DNA from: Lichenicoccus sp963693035 | GTDB taxonomy: Bacteria; Pseudomonadota; Alphaproteobacteria; Acetobacterales; Acetobacteraceae | Direction: 5' to 3' | Length of the DNA stretch: 64,000 nt | Assembly (NCBI GenBank): GCA_963693035.2 | Contig: CAXMMQ010000012.1 | Coordinates: forward strand, 59,205 to 123,204 | Shown: in pieces, positions 42,506 to 51,674 of the stretch | Layout of the letters: the number at the start of each line of letters is the position of its first letter | Position numbering within the stretch: position 1 is the first letter of the stretch | Notes under the pieces: model-generated | Seen by the model: only the letters and a program-made list of their open reading frames with translations | The model's database searches: none | What the model was told of the DNA's origin: nothing | Made by a program: the position numbers and the translations under genes

Positions 42506-45173
42506 TCAGGCCGGCCCGGAGGAAGGGCCGTCCCAGTGCGAGTAGTCGTGGCCGTTGAGGCGGTGGATCAGCGACGCCACCAGCCCTGACCAGCCGGTCT
42601 GGTGCGAGGCGCCGACGCCGCGCCCGTCATCGCCGTGATAGTACTCGTAGAACAGGACCAGGTCGCGGAAGTGCGGATCGTTTTGCAGCAGCGGATAGTC
42701 GCCGTGCACCGGACGCCTTCCATCGGCGCCGCGGGTGAACAGGCTGACCAGCCGGCGTGACAGCTCGGCGGCGACCTCGTGCAGGTTCGCCTGCCGCCCG
42801 GAGCCGCGCGGGAACTCGACGGTAAGCGTGTCGCCATAATAGCGGTACTGCCGCAGCAGGCTCTCGATCAGCAGGTAGTTCACCGGCATCCAGATCGGGC
42901 CACGCCAGTTCGAATTGCCGCCGAAGAGCCGGCTCTCGCTCTCGCCGGGCCAGTAGGCCAGCTCGAAGCTCTGGCCGCCCCAATCCAGCCGGTACGGGTG
43001 CTGCTGGTGGAACTTGGACACCGCGCGCACGCCGCCCGGTGACAGGAACTCGGTCTCGTCCAGCACGCGCTCGAGGATCGACGTCAGCCGATGGGAGCGC
43101 AGCAGCGAGATCAGCACCGTGTCGCCGTGGCCCGGCACCGTCCAGTGCGACACCAGTTGCGCGAGGTCCGGCCGGTTCTTGAGGAACCAGGTCATCTGCG
43201 CCTTGAGCTGCGGCAGCCGGTCGACCTCGTCGCCATGCAGCACGGCGGTGGCGAAGACCGGTATCAGCCCCACCATCGAGCGGGCGCGCAGCGGTATGCG
43301 ACAGCCGTCGGGAAAGCCGAGCTGGTCGTAGAAGAACTGGTCCTGCTCGTCCCACAGGCTGTTGCCCTCGGCGGCGGCGATCAGCAGGAAATGCTCGAAG
43401 AACTTCGCCGCCACATCCTCGAAGGCACTGTCCTGCAGAGCTATCTCGACGGCGATCCGCAGCATCGACAACGCGTACATCGCCATCCAAGCGGTGCCGT
43501 CGGACTGCGACAGCTCGCCGCCGGTCGGCAGCGGCGAGGAGCGGTCGAAGATCGCGATGTTGTCGAGCCCGAGGAAGCCGCCCTGGAAGATGTTGCGTCC
43601 CGAGGAGTCTTTACGATTGACCCACCAGGTGAAGTTCATCGTCAGCTTGTTGAAGACGCGCTTGAGGAAATGGTGGTCAGGCGCATCGTTCAGCGCGCGG
43701 TCGATCTCGAACACCCGCCAGGCCGACCAGGCATGCAGCGGCGGATTGGCATCGCTGAACGACCACTCGTAGGCCGGCAGCGCCGCGTTCGGGTGGGTGT
43801 ACCATTCCCGCGTCAGCAGCAGCAACTGGCCTTTGGCGAAGTCCGGATCCACCAGCGCCAGCACCGGGCATTGCAGCGCGAGGTCCCAGGAGGCGAACCA
43901 GGGATATTCCCATTTGTCCGGCATCGAGATGATCTCGGAGGCGTGCACGTGCTGCCAGTCGCCGTTGCGCACGTCGCCGCGACCCGGCGGCGGCTTGGGT
44001 CCGGCCGGATCGCCTTCCAGCCAGAGCCGGACGTCGTAGTCATAGAGCTGCTTGCTCCAGATCATGCCGGCGAAACGCCTGGCGCTGCACGAGACGGCTA
44101 TCGGCGTTTTCGTCGGCTTCCTGCAACGCCGCGTAGAACTCGTCCGCCTCCTCCATGCGGGCTGCGAACACCGCGTCGAAATCTGCGAACGCATCGCCTG
44201 TTGCAGGCTCCGGCCGCAGCCGCAAGCGCAGCACGCGCTCCTCGCCGGGGGCCAGCGACAGGGTGTGCAGGGCGGCGCACTTGCTGCCATGCCGTTCCGG
44301 ATTGACCGCGTTCGGTCGGCCACCGACGAGGTAGTCGTTGATACCGTCCTTGAAGAAGCCAGAGGTGCGCTCGCCGTAGAGCCGCACCACGTTGGTCTCG
44401 TTCTCGCAGAACAGCAGGGCGTCGGCGTGCTCGATCGAGAGCCGCATCGGCCCGATGCGCGGGTGCGACAGCCGGATCGCACCGTTGCCGTCCGCCTGCA
44501 TCACCGGCTTCACGATGTCGGGCGCCCATGACCAGTCGTTGCGCGCCCAGAATTGCGGCAGCACCGAGACCGAGGCGGTGTCCGGCCCCCGGTTGACGAC
44601 GCGCACGCGCATCAGGATGTCGTCGGGCTCCGCCTTGGCATATTCGATGAAGACATCGAAATAGCGCCCATGATCGAACAGGCCGGTATCGACCAGCTCG
44701 AACTCCGGCGCATGCTGGCCGCGACGCGCATTCTCCTCGACCAGCCGCTCGTACGGGTAGGCGGCCTGCGGATACTTGTAGAGCATACGCAGGTAAGAAT
44801 GTGTCGGAGTCGCATCGAGGTAGTAGTAGAGCTCCTTGACGTCCTCGCCGTGGTTGCCCTCGGAGTTGTTCAGCCCGAACAGCCGCTCCTTCAGGATTGC
44901 GTCCCGGCCGTTCCAGAGGGCGAGCCCCATGCACCAGCGCAGCTTCTCGTCCCCGAACCCCGCGATGGCATCCTCGCCCCAGCGATAGGCCTGCGAGCGG
45001 GCATGGTCATGAGTGAGGTAGGTCCAGGCATCACCCTTGGCGCTGTAATCCTCGCGCACCGTTCCCCACTGGCGATCACTAAGATACGGCCCCCAATGCC
45101 GCCAGGCCGCCCCCTCGCGTATCGCACGCAGGCGCGCACCCTCCCGGGTCTGCATGATGGCCGCAGGCTGCAT
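42506..45173 (-). pseudogene. GH63/MGH1-type glucosidase gene with a single-base frameshift
   Basis: Two overlapping frames together encode one protein of about 888 residues. The N-terminal part (45173 to about 44080) reads WRHWGPYLSDRQWGTVREDY and NHGEDVKELYYYLDATPTHS. The C-terminal part reads AGMIWSKQLYDYDVRLWLEG, SMPDKWEYPWFASWDLALQ and WRGPIWMPVNYLL, the (alpha/alpha)6 core of MGH1/GH63 glucosidases. The frame changes at QRQAF/AGM, where an extra A (T on the coding strand) in the AAA at 44073-44075 explains it exactly. Such enzymes cleave alpha-glucosides; some act on glucosylglycerate-type compounds. AAGGA precedes ATG 45173. It may be a true lesion or a sequencing error. Confidence 0.85.
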
Positions 45174-45209
45174 CAGAAAATCCTTCTACTGAGTAGCCTC
45201 AGGGGTGCA

Positions 45210-45366
45210 GAGCCCGTTCGAGAACGCGCTACGCTGAGTCAGAGGCGCCGCAGGCGCCGCCCGGCGTGCCTGTAGAGAACCGGAGCGGAGCGGCCGTCTG
45301 GCCGTGAGCACCGGAAGCGCAGACAGGCGCGTCGGATGACCAGCGTAGTTGCGTTATCGGACGAGC
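45210..45366. repeat. Long palindromic intergenic repeat, copy B
   Basis: A second copy of the element at 41417. It shares the centre (GGCGCCGCCCGGCGTG, ACCGGAGCGGAGCGGCCGTC, TGAGCACCGGA). The inner arms GCTACGCTG and CAGCGTAG pair with each other, where copy A has GCTAGGAT and ATCCTAG: the pairing is kept while the bases differ. It ends at the stop codon of the TerB/DnaJ gene. Confidence 0.8.
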
Positions 45367-46197
45367 TCAGAGGCCGCGCTCGCGCTTGATGCGATCCCAT
45401 GCCGCGTTGATGCGGGCAACGCGGTCGCCGGACTTGGCGATGGTCGCCTCCGGTACCCCGCGGGCGGTCATCAGGTCCGGGTGGTGCTCGCGCATGAGCT
45501 GGCGCCAGGTCTGCCGGATCTCGTCGTCGGTGGCGCCTGGTTTGAGGCCGAGCACCGCATAGGCGTCGGGCTCGTTCGAGCTCGGCCGCGCGGCGCCGCT
45601 TTCGGCGCGTTCCCAGGAGGCGCGGGTCAGGCCGAGCGTTGCATGCACCCGCTTGAGGAATTCGAGTTCGCGGGCGTTGACCGGCCCGTCGGCACGGGCG
45701 ATGGCGAACAGCGCCACCAGCACGTCCTCCAGCACCAGCCGGTTGTCGGAAAACGCGTTCGCGAGCTCGGCGGCGAACGGCTCGAAATCGTCGGTGCGGG
45801 CCCGCGCCTGGTCGAACAGTCGGCCGATCTCGCGGGTGCTCTCGGGCGGGATGCGGAAGCAGCGCTTGAAGGTGTCGATCTCGGCGCGGTTGACTGGCGC
45901 GTCGACCTTGGCGAGCTTTGCCGACAGCACCACGGCGACGATGGCGAAGAGCTGGTCCTTGCGGCCCATGACTGCCGCCATGCGCAGTCCGATGCGGGCG
46001 GCGGCGCTGGTCGGGTCCGGCGCCAGCCTGGCGCGGGCATCACCACCCACCGCGCTCAGCCAGCCGCCACCCTGCGGCGGGTCCAGCAGCGAGCCACGGT
46101 CGGCGGCGTGGCCGAGGGCGGCTCCGATCACGGCTCCGGGTGGTCCGCCAACGGCAAACCCGGTTACCGCGCCGAAGACCTTGCCCCAGATTGCCAT
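45367..46197 (-). CDS. DjlA-like protein with TerB and J domains
   Basis: A 276-residue protein. The N-terminal 30 residues are Gly/Ala-rich and hydrophobic (VFGAVTGFAVGGPPGAVIGA), a possible membrane anchor as in DjlA. A TerB-like helical domain covers about 75-200 (FAIVAVVLSAKLAKVDAPVN and LFAIARADGPVNARELEFL). The C-terminal J domain (about 210-276) has DAYAVLGLKPGATDDEIRQTW and the HPD motif in MREHHPDL, needed to stimulate DnaK. It is probably a membrane-bound co-chaperone. Confidence 0.9.
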   Translation of the reverse strand: MAIWGKVFGAVTGFAVGGPPGAVIGAALGHAADRGSLLDPPQGGGWLSAVGGDARARLAPDPTSAAARIGLRMAAVMGRKDQLFAIVAVVLSAKLAKVDAPVNRAEIDTFKRCFRIPPESTREIGRLFDQARARTDDFEPFAAELANAFSDNRLVLEDVLVALFAIARADGPVNARELEFLKRVHATLGLTRASWERAESGAARPSSNEPDAYAVLGLKPGATDDEIRQTWRQLMREHHPDLMTARGVPEATIAKSGDRVARINAAWDRIKRERGL

Positions 46198-46259
46198 GCT
46201 TCGCCCAATATCATGCGGCTGCCGCGTCGGCCAACCAGGGCCGACTGCCTGAGCGGAAG

Positions 46260-46484
46260 TTAATCCAGCCCCGGCAGTTGCCGGCGCCGCGCGACTTCAG
46301 GCGAGCGGAAGGCAGGGGGGCGGTCGCCGCATACCGTGTGCGCCAGCTTGAGCAGCGAGCGGGCGCTGCGGCCGAGACCGGCCTGGTCCGCCTGCTCGGC
46401 CAGCATGAGGAGCTGGTGCGAGAGGGTCAGCGGGCTCACCGGCATGGCGGGGACGAGGTAGGTGGTCGGGCTGATGGAGAGCAT
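46260..46484 (-). CDS. Small hypothetical protein
   Basis: A 74-residue protein with no recognised domain. The central part, SHQLLMLAEQADQAGLGRSA followed by RSLLKLAHTVC, is predicted helical with a heptad-like leucine pattern. A clear AAAGGA lies about 7 bases before ATG 46484, which is the main support for it being real. It stands alone between the TerB/DnaJ gene and the queuosine operon. Confidence 0.5.
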   Translation of the reverse strand: MLSISPTTYLVPAMPVSPLTLSHQLLMLAEQADQAGLGRSARSLLKLAHTVCGDRPPAFRSPEVARRRQLPGLD

Positions 46485-46609
46485 CGGTTTTTTCCTTTGG
46501 TGCGACAGGAGCGGTTCTGTTCCTGTTCTCGTTCGACCTCCCGAACATGGCGGACGGAGCTTACCCGAAGGTTAACAACCGCAAGACTTGTCGCAATTTT
46601 TCATGCAAC

Positions 46610-46831
46610 TCATGCGTGTGGCTTTTGGTGCTCCAGGGCATGCACGCGCAACGCCGAGGCGAGTGGCCGGAGCGGGTCGCGTGCCTGGTCGATGCCTGCC
46701 ACCAGTGCCGCCAGGCTCAACTCTTGCGATGCGGCCAGACGTTCGAGGGCGAGCCAGAATTGCGGCTCCAGGGCCACGGAGGTGCGATGACCAGACAGCG
46801 ACAGGCTGCGCTTGAGAAGCCCGTGTCTCAT
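46610..46831 (-). CDS. RHH_4 family ribbon-helix-helix protein
   Basis: A 73-residue DNA-binding protein. RTSVALEPQFWLALERLAAS followed by ELSLAALVAGIDQAR and LASALRVHALEH matches the RHH_4 family of alphaproteobacterial regulators (the strand-helix-helix fold that dimerises on DNA). Its ATG at 46831 overlaps the queG stop as ATGA, so it is translationally coupled to the queuosine genes. Target unknown. Confidence 0.85.
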   Translation of the reverse strand: MRHGLLKRSLSLSGHRTSVALEPQFWLALERLAASQELSLAALVAGIDQARDPLRPLASALRVHALEHQKPHA

Positions 46832-47877
46832 GCCGGCTGCAGCTTCCCGACCGCCCATGACGCGGCTTCCGCCACCACCGGATCGCGGTCGCCGGTCAGC
46901 GCCCGTGCCGCGTCGGCGAGCGCCGGGCTCTGCGAGTTGCCGATCGCGATCAGCACGTTGCGCACGAAGCGGTCGCGGCCGATGCGCTTGATCGGGGAGC
47001 CGGCGAACCGGGCGCGGAAGCCGGCATCGTCGAGTGCGACCAGGTCCGCGAGCGGCGGCGCCCGCAGGTCGTGGCGTGCCTGCAGCTTCGTCTCGCGGGC
47101 GGTGCCGGCAAAGCGGTTCCACGGGCAGGCGGCGAGGCAGTCGTCGCAGCCATAGATGCGGTTGCCGATGGCGCTGCGGAACTCGTGCGGGATCGGCCCG
47201 GCATGCTCGATGGTGAGATAGGAGATGCAGCGCCGCGCATCGAGGCGATACGGGGCCGGGAAGGCATCGGTCGGGCAGGCCGTAAGGCAGGCAGTGCAAC
47301 TGCCGCAACTGCCGGGCGGGCGCGCCGACGGCGGCAACTCAAGCGTCGTGTAGATCTCGCCCAGGAACAGCCAGGAGCCGTGGCTGCGCGACACCAGGTT
47401 GGTGTGCTTGCCCTGCCAGCCGAGCCCGGCGCGCTCGGCGAGTGGCTTCTCCATCACCGGCGCGGTATCGACGAACACCTTCACTTCGGCCTCCGCCGCC
47501 GCCGTCTTCACCACGAACTGCGCCAGGTGCTTGAGCATGCCCTTCACCACGTCGTGGTAGTCGCGGTTGCGGGCATAGACCGAGATGCCGCCGCGCTCCT
47601 TCAGGCCCTGCACGGCCCGCGGATCCTCGTCCGGCGCGTAGGACAGCCCGAGCGAAATGACGCTGCGAGCCTCCGGCCACAGCGCGCGCGGGTCGGAGCG
47701 CTGCTCGGAGCGCGCGGCGAGCCAGTCCATCTCGCCATGCGCGCCACTGGCCAGGAAGTCGGCGAGGCGGGTGCGCGCCTCCGGACCCAGTCGCGCCTCG
47801 GCAAAACCGACGGCATCGAAGCCGAGTTCGAGCGCCTTTTCGCGAATGCGGTCGCGCGGAGTGATGGGGTGGCTCAT
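46828..47877 (-). CDS. queG: Epoxyqueuosine reductase
   Basis: A 349-residue iron-sulfur and cobalamin enzyme that reduces epoxyqueuosine to queuosine in tRNA, the last step. The N-terminal domain has GFDAVGFAEA and the proton-donor Asp in VFVDTAPVMEKPLAERAGLG. Two [4Fe-4S] clusters are bound by CGSCTACLTACP and CDDCLAACPWN. A HEAT-like C-terminus recognises the tRNA. Ten bases after tgt on the same strand. Its activity depends on QueA product, and queA appears frameshifted here. Confidence 0.96.
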   Translation of the reverse strand: MSHPITPRDRIREKALELGFDAVGFAEARLGPEARTRLADFLASGAHGEMDWLAARSEQRSDPRALWPEARSVISLGLSYAPDEDPRAVQGLKERGGISVYARNRDYHDVVKGMLKHLAQFVVKTAAAEAEVKVFVDTAPVMEKPLAERAGLGWQGKHTNLVSRSHGSWLFLGEIYTTLELPPSARPPGSCGSCTACLTACPTDAFPAPYRLDARRCISYLTIEHAGPIPHEFRSAIGNRIYGCDDCLAACPWNRFAGTARETKLQARHDLRAPPLADLVALDDAGFRARFAGSPIKRIGRDRFVRNVLIAIGNSQSPALADAARALTGDRDPVVAEAASWAVGKLQPA

Positions 47878-47886
47878 GGCTCGGGA

Positions 47887-48996
47887 TCACCCTCGGCCCC
47901 AGGCCCGACGCAGCACCGCCGCTTGGTGTTCGAGCCGGCGCTCGAGGATCGCCTCCCGCATGCCGCGCATCAGCGACTGGTAATATTCGAGATTGTGCCA
48001 GGTCAGCAGCATCGGCCCGAGCATCTCGTCGGCGCGGAACAGATGGTGCAGGTAGGCGCGCGTGTGCCGGGTGCAGGCAAGGCACGCGCAGCCTGGCTCC
48101 AGCGGACGGGTGTCGCCGCCGTGCCGCGCGTTGCGCAGGTTCAGCGTGCCGAAGCGTGTGTAGGCGCGCGCGGTGCGTCCGGCGCGGGTCGGCATCACGC
48201 AGTCGAACATGTCGATGCCACGCTGCACCGCGCCGAGCAGGTCGTCCGGGGTGCCCACCCCCATCAGGTAGCGGGGCGCCGTGACCGGCAGCAGCGGCAC
48301 GGTGGCGTCGAGCGTCGCGAACATCAGCGCCTGGCCCTCGCCGACCGCGAGACCGCCGATGGCATAGCCCTCGAAGCCGATCGCCCGCAGCGCGCGCACG
48401 CTGTCGGCGCGCAATGCGGGATCGGTGCCGCCCTGCACGATGCCGAACTGCGCATATCCATCGCGCGGCACGAAGGCCTCGCGCGAGCGCGCCGCCCAGC
48501 GCATCGAGAGCTGCATCGAGGCGGCGATCGCATCGAGGGTTGCCGGGAGCTGTATGCATTCGTCGAAGCACATGGTGATGGTGGCATCCAGCGCGTGCTG
48601 GATCTGCGTCGAGCGCTCGGGCGTGAGGCGGTGCGCGCTGCCGTCGAGGTGCGAGCGGAACGTCACCCCGTCCTCGTCCAGGGACCGGAGCGCCCCGAGC
48701 GACATCACCTGGAAGCCGCCGGAATCGGTCAGGATCGGCCCCGGCCAGTCCATGAAGCGGTGCAGGCCGCCGAGCGACTGCACCCGCTCGGCACCGGGGC
48801 GCAGCATCAGGTGGTAGGTGTTGCCGAGCACGATGCCGGCGCCGGTGGCGCGCACTGCATCCATTGTCATCGCCTTGACCGTGCCGGCGGTGCCGACCGG
48901 CATGAAGGTCGGCGTCGCCACGTCGCCATGCACCGTTTGCAGGGTCCCGGCCCGCGCGGTTCCGTCCGGGCTCGCCTCGCTCCAGGCGAACCTCAT
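47887..48996 (-). CDS. tgt: tRNA-guanine transglycosylase
   Basis: A 369-residue enzyme that exchanges guanine 34 for preQ1 in tRNAs with GUN anticodons. LTDSGGFQVMSL holds the substrate-binding Asp, and GIDMFDCVMPTRAGR holds the nucleophilic Asp. The zinc site is CACLACTRHTRAYLHHL. ATG 48996 overlaps the natural queA stop as ATGA. Because of the queA frameshift, the tgt frame is open far upstream, through queA to 50643. Confidence 0.96.
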   Translation of the reverse strand: MRFAWSEASPDGTARAGTLQTVHGDVATPTFMPVGTAGTVKAMTMDAVRATGAGIVLGNTYHLMLRPGAERVQSLGGLHRFMDWPGPILTDSGGFQVMSLGALRSLDEDGVTFRSHLDGSAHRLTPERSTQIQHALDATITMCFDECIQLPATLDAIAASMQLSMRWAARSREAFVPRDGYAQFGIVQGGTDPALRADSVRALRAIGFEGYAIGGLAVGEGQALMFATLDATVPLLPVTAPRYLMGVGTPDDLLGAVQRGIDMFDCVMPTRAGRTARAYTRFGTLNLRNARHGGDTRPLEPGCACLACTRHTRAYLHHLFRADEMLGPMLLTWHNLEYYQSLMRGMREAILERRLEHQAAVLRRAWGRG

Positions 48997-50214
48997 GTGC
49001 CGGCAGCCGGGTCGCGGTGCAGCAGGCAGGCATCGCCGTACGAGTAGAAGCGGTAGTTCTCCCGCACCGCATGCGCGTACGCCTCCAGCATGCGGTCGTG
49101 TCCGGCAAAGGCGCAGACCAGCATGAACAGCGTGGAGGCGCGGCAGGTGGAAGTTGGTCAGCAGCAGGTCGGCGGTGCGGAACCGGTGGCCGGGCCGGAT
49201 GAACAGACTGGTCTCGGCATCCATCGGTCGTACCCGGCCGGCCTCGTCCACGGCGCTCTCGAGCAGGCGCAGGCTGGTGGTGCCGACGGCGACAATGCGT
49301 CCGCCCGCTTGCCTGGCGCGGTTGATCGAGTCCGCCGCCTCGGCGCCCACGATGCCGCGCTCGGGATGCATGGTGTGGCGGCCGACATCCTCGCCGCGCA
49401 TCGGCAGGAAGGTGCCGGCGCCGACATGCAGCGTGATGGTGGTGCGCGCGACGCCGGCCGCCTCCAGCGCCTGCAGCAGCGCGGGGGTGAAATGCAGCCC
49501 TGCGGTGGGAGCGGCGACGGCGCCGTCATGCCGCGCGAACACCGTCTGGTAGTCCTGGCGGTCGGCCTCGGTCGGGCCCGCCGGACGATCGATATAGGGC
49601 GGCAAGGCGAGGGCGCCGGCCGCGCGCAGGAAGCGGTCGAACGCCTGTCCCTCGGCGGAGAAGCGCAGCACCGCGCCCCCCTCATCGTCGCGTGAGACGA
49701 TCCGGGCATCTACGTCAAGGCCAGCGAAATGCAGATCCTCGCCGGCCCGGGTGCGCCGGCCGTTGCGCAGCAGGGCGTGCCAGGTGCCGTCCGGCAGGAT
49801 GCGGTCCAGCGTGATGCCCACCCGCGCGCCGGGCACCTCGACGTCTCCCGCCATGGCCGGAGCTCGGTGCGCCGCCAGTTGCGCGGGGATCACCGCGGTG
49901 TCGTTCGCCACCAGCAGGTCGCCCGCGCGCAGCAGGCCGGGCAGGTCGCGCACGATGCGGTCGGCGAGTACGCCCCCGCCGACCTCGAGCAGCCGCGCGC
50001 TCTCGCGCGGACGGGCGGGCGCCTGGGCGATCAGCGCGTCCGGCAGCGCGAAGTCGAAGTCCCCAGTCTTCAGCGAGGTGGTCTTCAGCGAGGTGGTCTT
50101 CAGCGAGGTGGTCTTCAGCGAGGGGGTCTTCAGCGAGGTGGTCTTCAGCGAGGGGGTCTTCAGCAAGGGGGTCTTCAGGGGCAGTATCGTGGGATCGGAC
50201 ATGGCGCGGATCAT
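48993..50214 (-). pseudogene. queA: S-adenosylmethionine:tRNA ribosyltransferase-isomerase with C-terminal frameshift
   Basis: QueA adds a ribosyl group from SAM to preQ1-tRNA. The body is intact: FDFALPDALIAQAPARPRES, LLVANDTAVIPAQL, PTAGLHFTPALL, THLHVGAGTF-like ITLHVGAGTFLPM and LLTNFHLPR. Directly after LPR the frame shifts. The expected STLFMLVCAFAGHDRMLEAY and YRFYSYGDACLL continue in another frame to the TGA at 48993. One extra G in the GG at 49137-49138 accounts for it, and the total length is 3n+1. The N-terminus carries a repeated LKTxS extension not found in typical QueA. ATG 50202 is an alternative start. Confidence 0.85.
50066..50178 (-). repeat. 15-bp tandem repeat at the queA 5' end
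   Basis: Seven full and one partial copies of GTCTTCAGCGAGGTG (plus strand; variants end GGGG, or have AAGG). On the coding strand each unit encodes LKTxS, where x is Thr or Pro, so changes in copy number keep the frame. The array lies between the start codon and the first conserved QueA residues (GDFDFALP). Confidence 0.95.
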
Positions 50215-50344
50215 GTGCCGTCCGCACCTCGGGAAGTCGAGAGGGGCGTGCGGACGTCGAGAGGCACGCAACGCTTGATCCGGTCGTCCCGCGCATGGTT
50301 TCTCGCTCCGGTCCGGCAACCGGGGATTGAGTGCCTTGATCCAG

Positions 50345-50893
50345 ATGCGCGTGCGAAGCCTGCTGCTGTGCGGACTGCTCGGTCTCCCGGGATGCGCGAT
50401 CCACGATGCGGTGGTCGCGCACCGGGCGCAGCATGTACTGGTCGGGCTGCGCGAGGTCGACCTGGTGGCCTGCCTGGGCAGCCCGGACCAGCATACCAGC
50501 TTTCCCGGCACCGATGTCCTGACCTGGTACGCGGCCTCGAGTTCAGCCGTCAGCCTGGCGCCCCCGATCGTCGGCGGCATCTCGCTCTCGTTCGGCGGCA
50601 ACTGCCACGTCTCCGCGCGTGTGGATAACGGCATCGTCACCAACCTGCTGTATTCCGGCGAGAAGGACGCGATCTTCGCGACCGATGCGTTCTGCGCGCC
50701 GACGGTCCGGACCTGCCTCGGCTACCTCGACGCGCATCCTCCGGTGCGGCCGGCCGCCGCCCGCCGGCTCGAGCCATCGGCGTCGAGTTCGAGCGCCCAG
50801 CCGGTCGCCGCCGGCGCCGTCAGCGCCGCGCCACAACCAGGCGTCTCGCACGGCTCGCTGCCGTCGAACACGCCGACTTCGGCGCCGAACTGA
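50345..50893 (+). CDS. Hypothetical lipoprotein
   Basis: A 182-residue protein. The signal peptide ends in a lipobox (LLLCGLLGLPGC), so it is probably lipid-anchored. The mature part begins with AIHDAVVAHRAQHVLVGLRE and contains CLGSPDQHTSFPGTDVLTWY, a pattern like the small SmpA/BamE-type fold where a loop with GxPxxxxxxGxxxW is common; cysteines follow in NCHVSARV and FCAPTVRTCLGYL. The tail is Ala/Ser/Pro-rich. No firm family. ATG 50345 is chosen for the signal peptide. Confidence 0.65.
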   Translation: MRVRSLLLCGLLGLPGCAIHDAVVAHRAQHVLVGLREVDLVACLGSPDQHTSFPGTDVLTWYAASSSAVSLAPPIVGGISLSFGGNCHVSARVDNGIVTNLLYSGEKDAIFATDAFCAPTVRTCLGYLDAHPPVRPAAARRLEPSASSSSAQPVAAGAVSAAPQPGVSHGSLPSNTPTSAPN

Positions 50894-50983
50894 TCAACCT
50901 CACACGGTCCCGGAGCGGCATCCCGAGCTGCTGTTGACCGGATCGCAGGAGAGCGCGTCCTTGGAGGCGCCGCGCATAACGCG

Positions 50984-51008
50984 GCGATGTAGTATTTAGA
51001 TACATCGC
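50984..51008. promoter_or_regulatory. Inverted repeat in the toxin-antitoxin promoter
   Basis: GCGATGTA (50984-50991) and TACATCGC (51001-51008) are perfect 8-bp arms around a 9-base AT-rich centre containing TATTTA, a possible -10 element. It lies 11 bases before the antitoxin start. The layout fits autorepression by an antitoxin-toxin complex. Confidence 0.6.
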
Positions 51009-51018
51009 GGCGGTATTC

Positions 51019-51260
51019 ATGGGCGTGCCGATTTTCGTTCGTCCCGACGATGATGTTCGTCGCGAGATCGAGACGCGGGCGCGAAGCCGGGGGATCGGGA
51101 TCGGCACCCTGTTGCGAGAGCTGCAACCCAGGCTGCCCGGGACGCGAGGCGTGCGCGTATCCGCGAAGCAAGCGAGGCGGTGGGCGCGCGGGTCGATGCC
51201 ACTCCGGAAGCCCGTGCCCTCTTCGATTCCTGGGGCACGCCGGACAGCGATGCCGGCTGA
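51019..51260 (+). pseudogene. MazE-like antitoxin gene with a frameshift
   Basis: The N-terminal part, from ATG 51019, reads GVPIFVRPDDDVRREIETRA and GIGTLLREL. The continuation, ATQAARDARRARIREASEAV then ATPEARALFDSWGTPDSDAG, lies in another frame and ends at TGA 51258-51260. A missing G in CTGCAACC near 51123 explains the shift, and the length is 3n+2. The acidic/aromatic C-terminus would be the toxin-binding segment. Translated as it stands, the antitoxin would run on out of frame into the toxin's reading frame. Confidence 0.65.
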
Positions 51261-51627
51261 GGGGGCGCTCCACGCCCTCCGTGCCGGGCAGATCGTCCTG
51301 GCCGACTGGCCTGGGGATGCATTGCCGAAGGAGCCGAACAAGCGAAGGCCGGCGGTCGTGGTGGAGGATGACGGGCTGTTCGCGCCTGCCTATCCGAACG
51401 CGATCCTGGTACTGCTGACGTTCGATGACACCCTGGCGATCCCGGACCTGGCGTTGGTAATCGATCCCACGCTGGAGAATGGCTGCAACACGCCGTGCTG
51501 GGCGGTGTCCCACCTGGTCGCCACCACCTCGAAGCGGCGCCTGCGGCCGACATCGTCCCGTATCGCCCCGGCGCAACTCGCGGTCATCCGGCGCCAGATC
51601 GCGATGGCGGTCGGGATCGAGAAGTAG
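51250..51627 (+). CDS. MazF/PemK-type endoribonuclease toxin
   Basis: A 125-residue protein. RAGQIVLADWPGDALPKEPNKRRPAVVVED is the MazF/PemK start (strand, loop, then the KxRPAVV motif). LALVIDPTLENGC and CWAVSHLVATTSKRRL continue the fold, with a C-terminal helix. MazF toxins cleave RNA at short motifs and are held by their antitoxin. ATG 51250 lies inside the antitoxin end with an 11-base overlap, the usual coupling. The intact toxin beside a broken antitoxin is unexpected. Confidence 0.8.
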   Translation: MPAEGALHALRAGQIVLADWPGDALPKEPNKRRPAVVVEDDGLFAPAYPNAILVLLTFDDTLAIPDLALVIDPTLENGCNTPCWAVSHLVATTSKRRLRPTSSRIAPAQLAVIRRQIAMAVGIEK

Positions 51628-51674
51628 AGCTTGCACGCAGGTCTCTCGACCGCTCTGAGCCTGGAAAGGTACCT

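Noticed and set aside
42506..45173. Two separate glucosidase genes
   Set aside because: The two frames align end to end with one GH63-type protein, and the downstream frame has no start codon with a ribosome site at the junction.
50066..50178. Repeat array considered as a CRISPR
   Set aside because: The 15-bp units are directly adjacent with no spacers and lie inside a coding frame.
47887..50643. A genuine QueA-Tgt fusion gene
   Set aside because: The linker between the two parts is the out-of-frame translation of the conserved QueA C-terminus, and tgt keeps its own ATG overlapping the natural queA stop.
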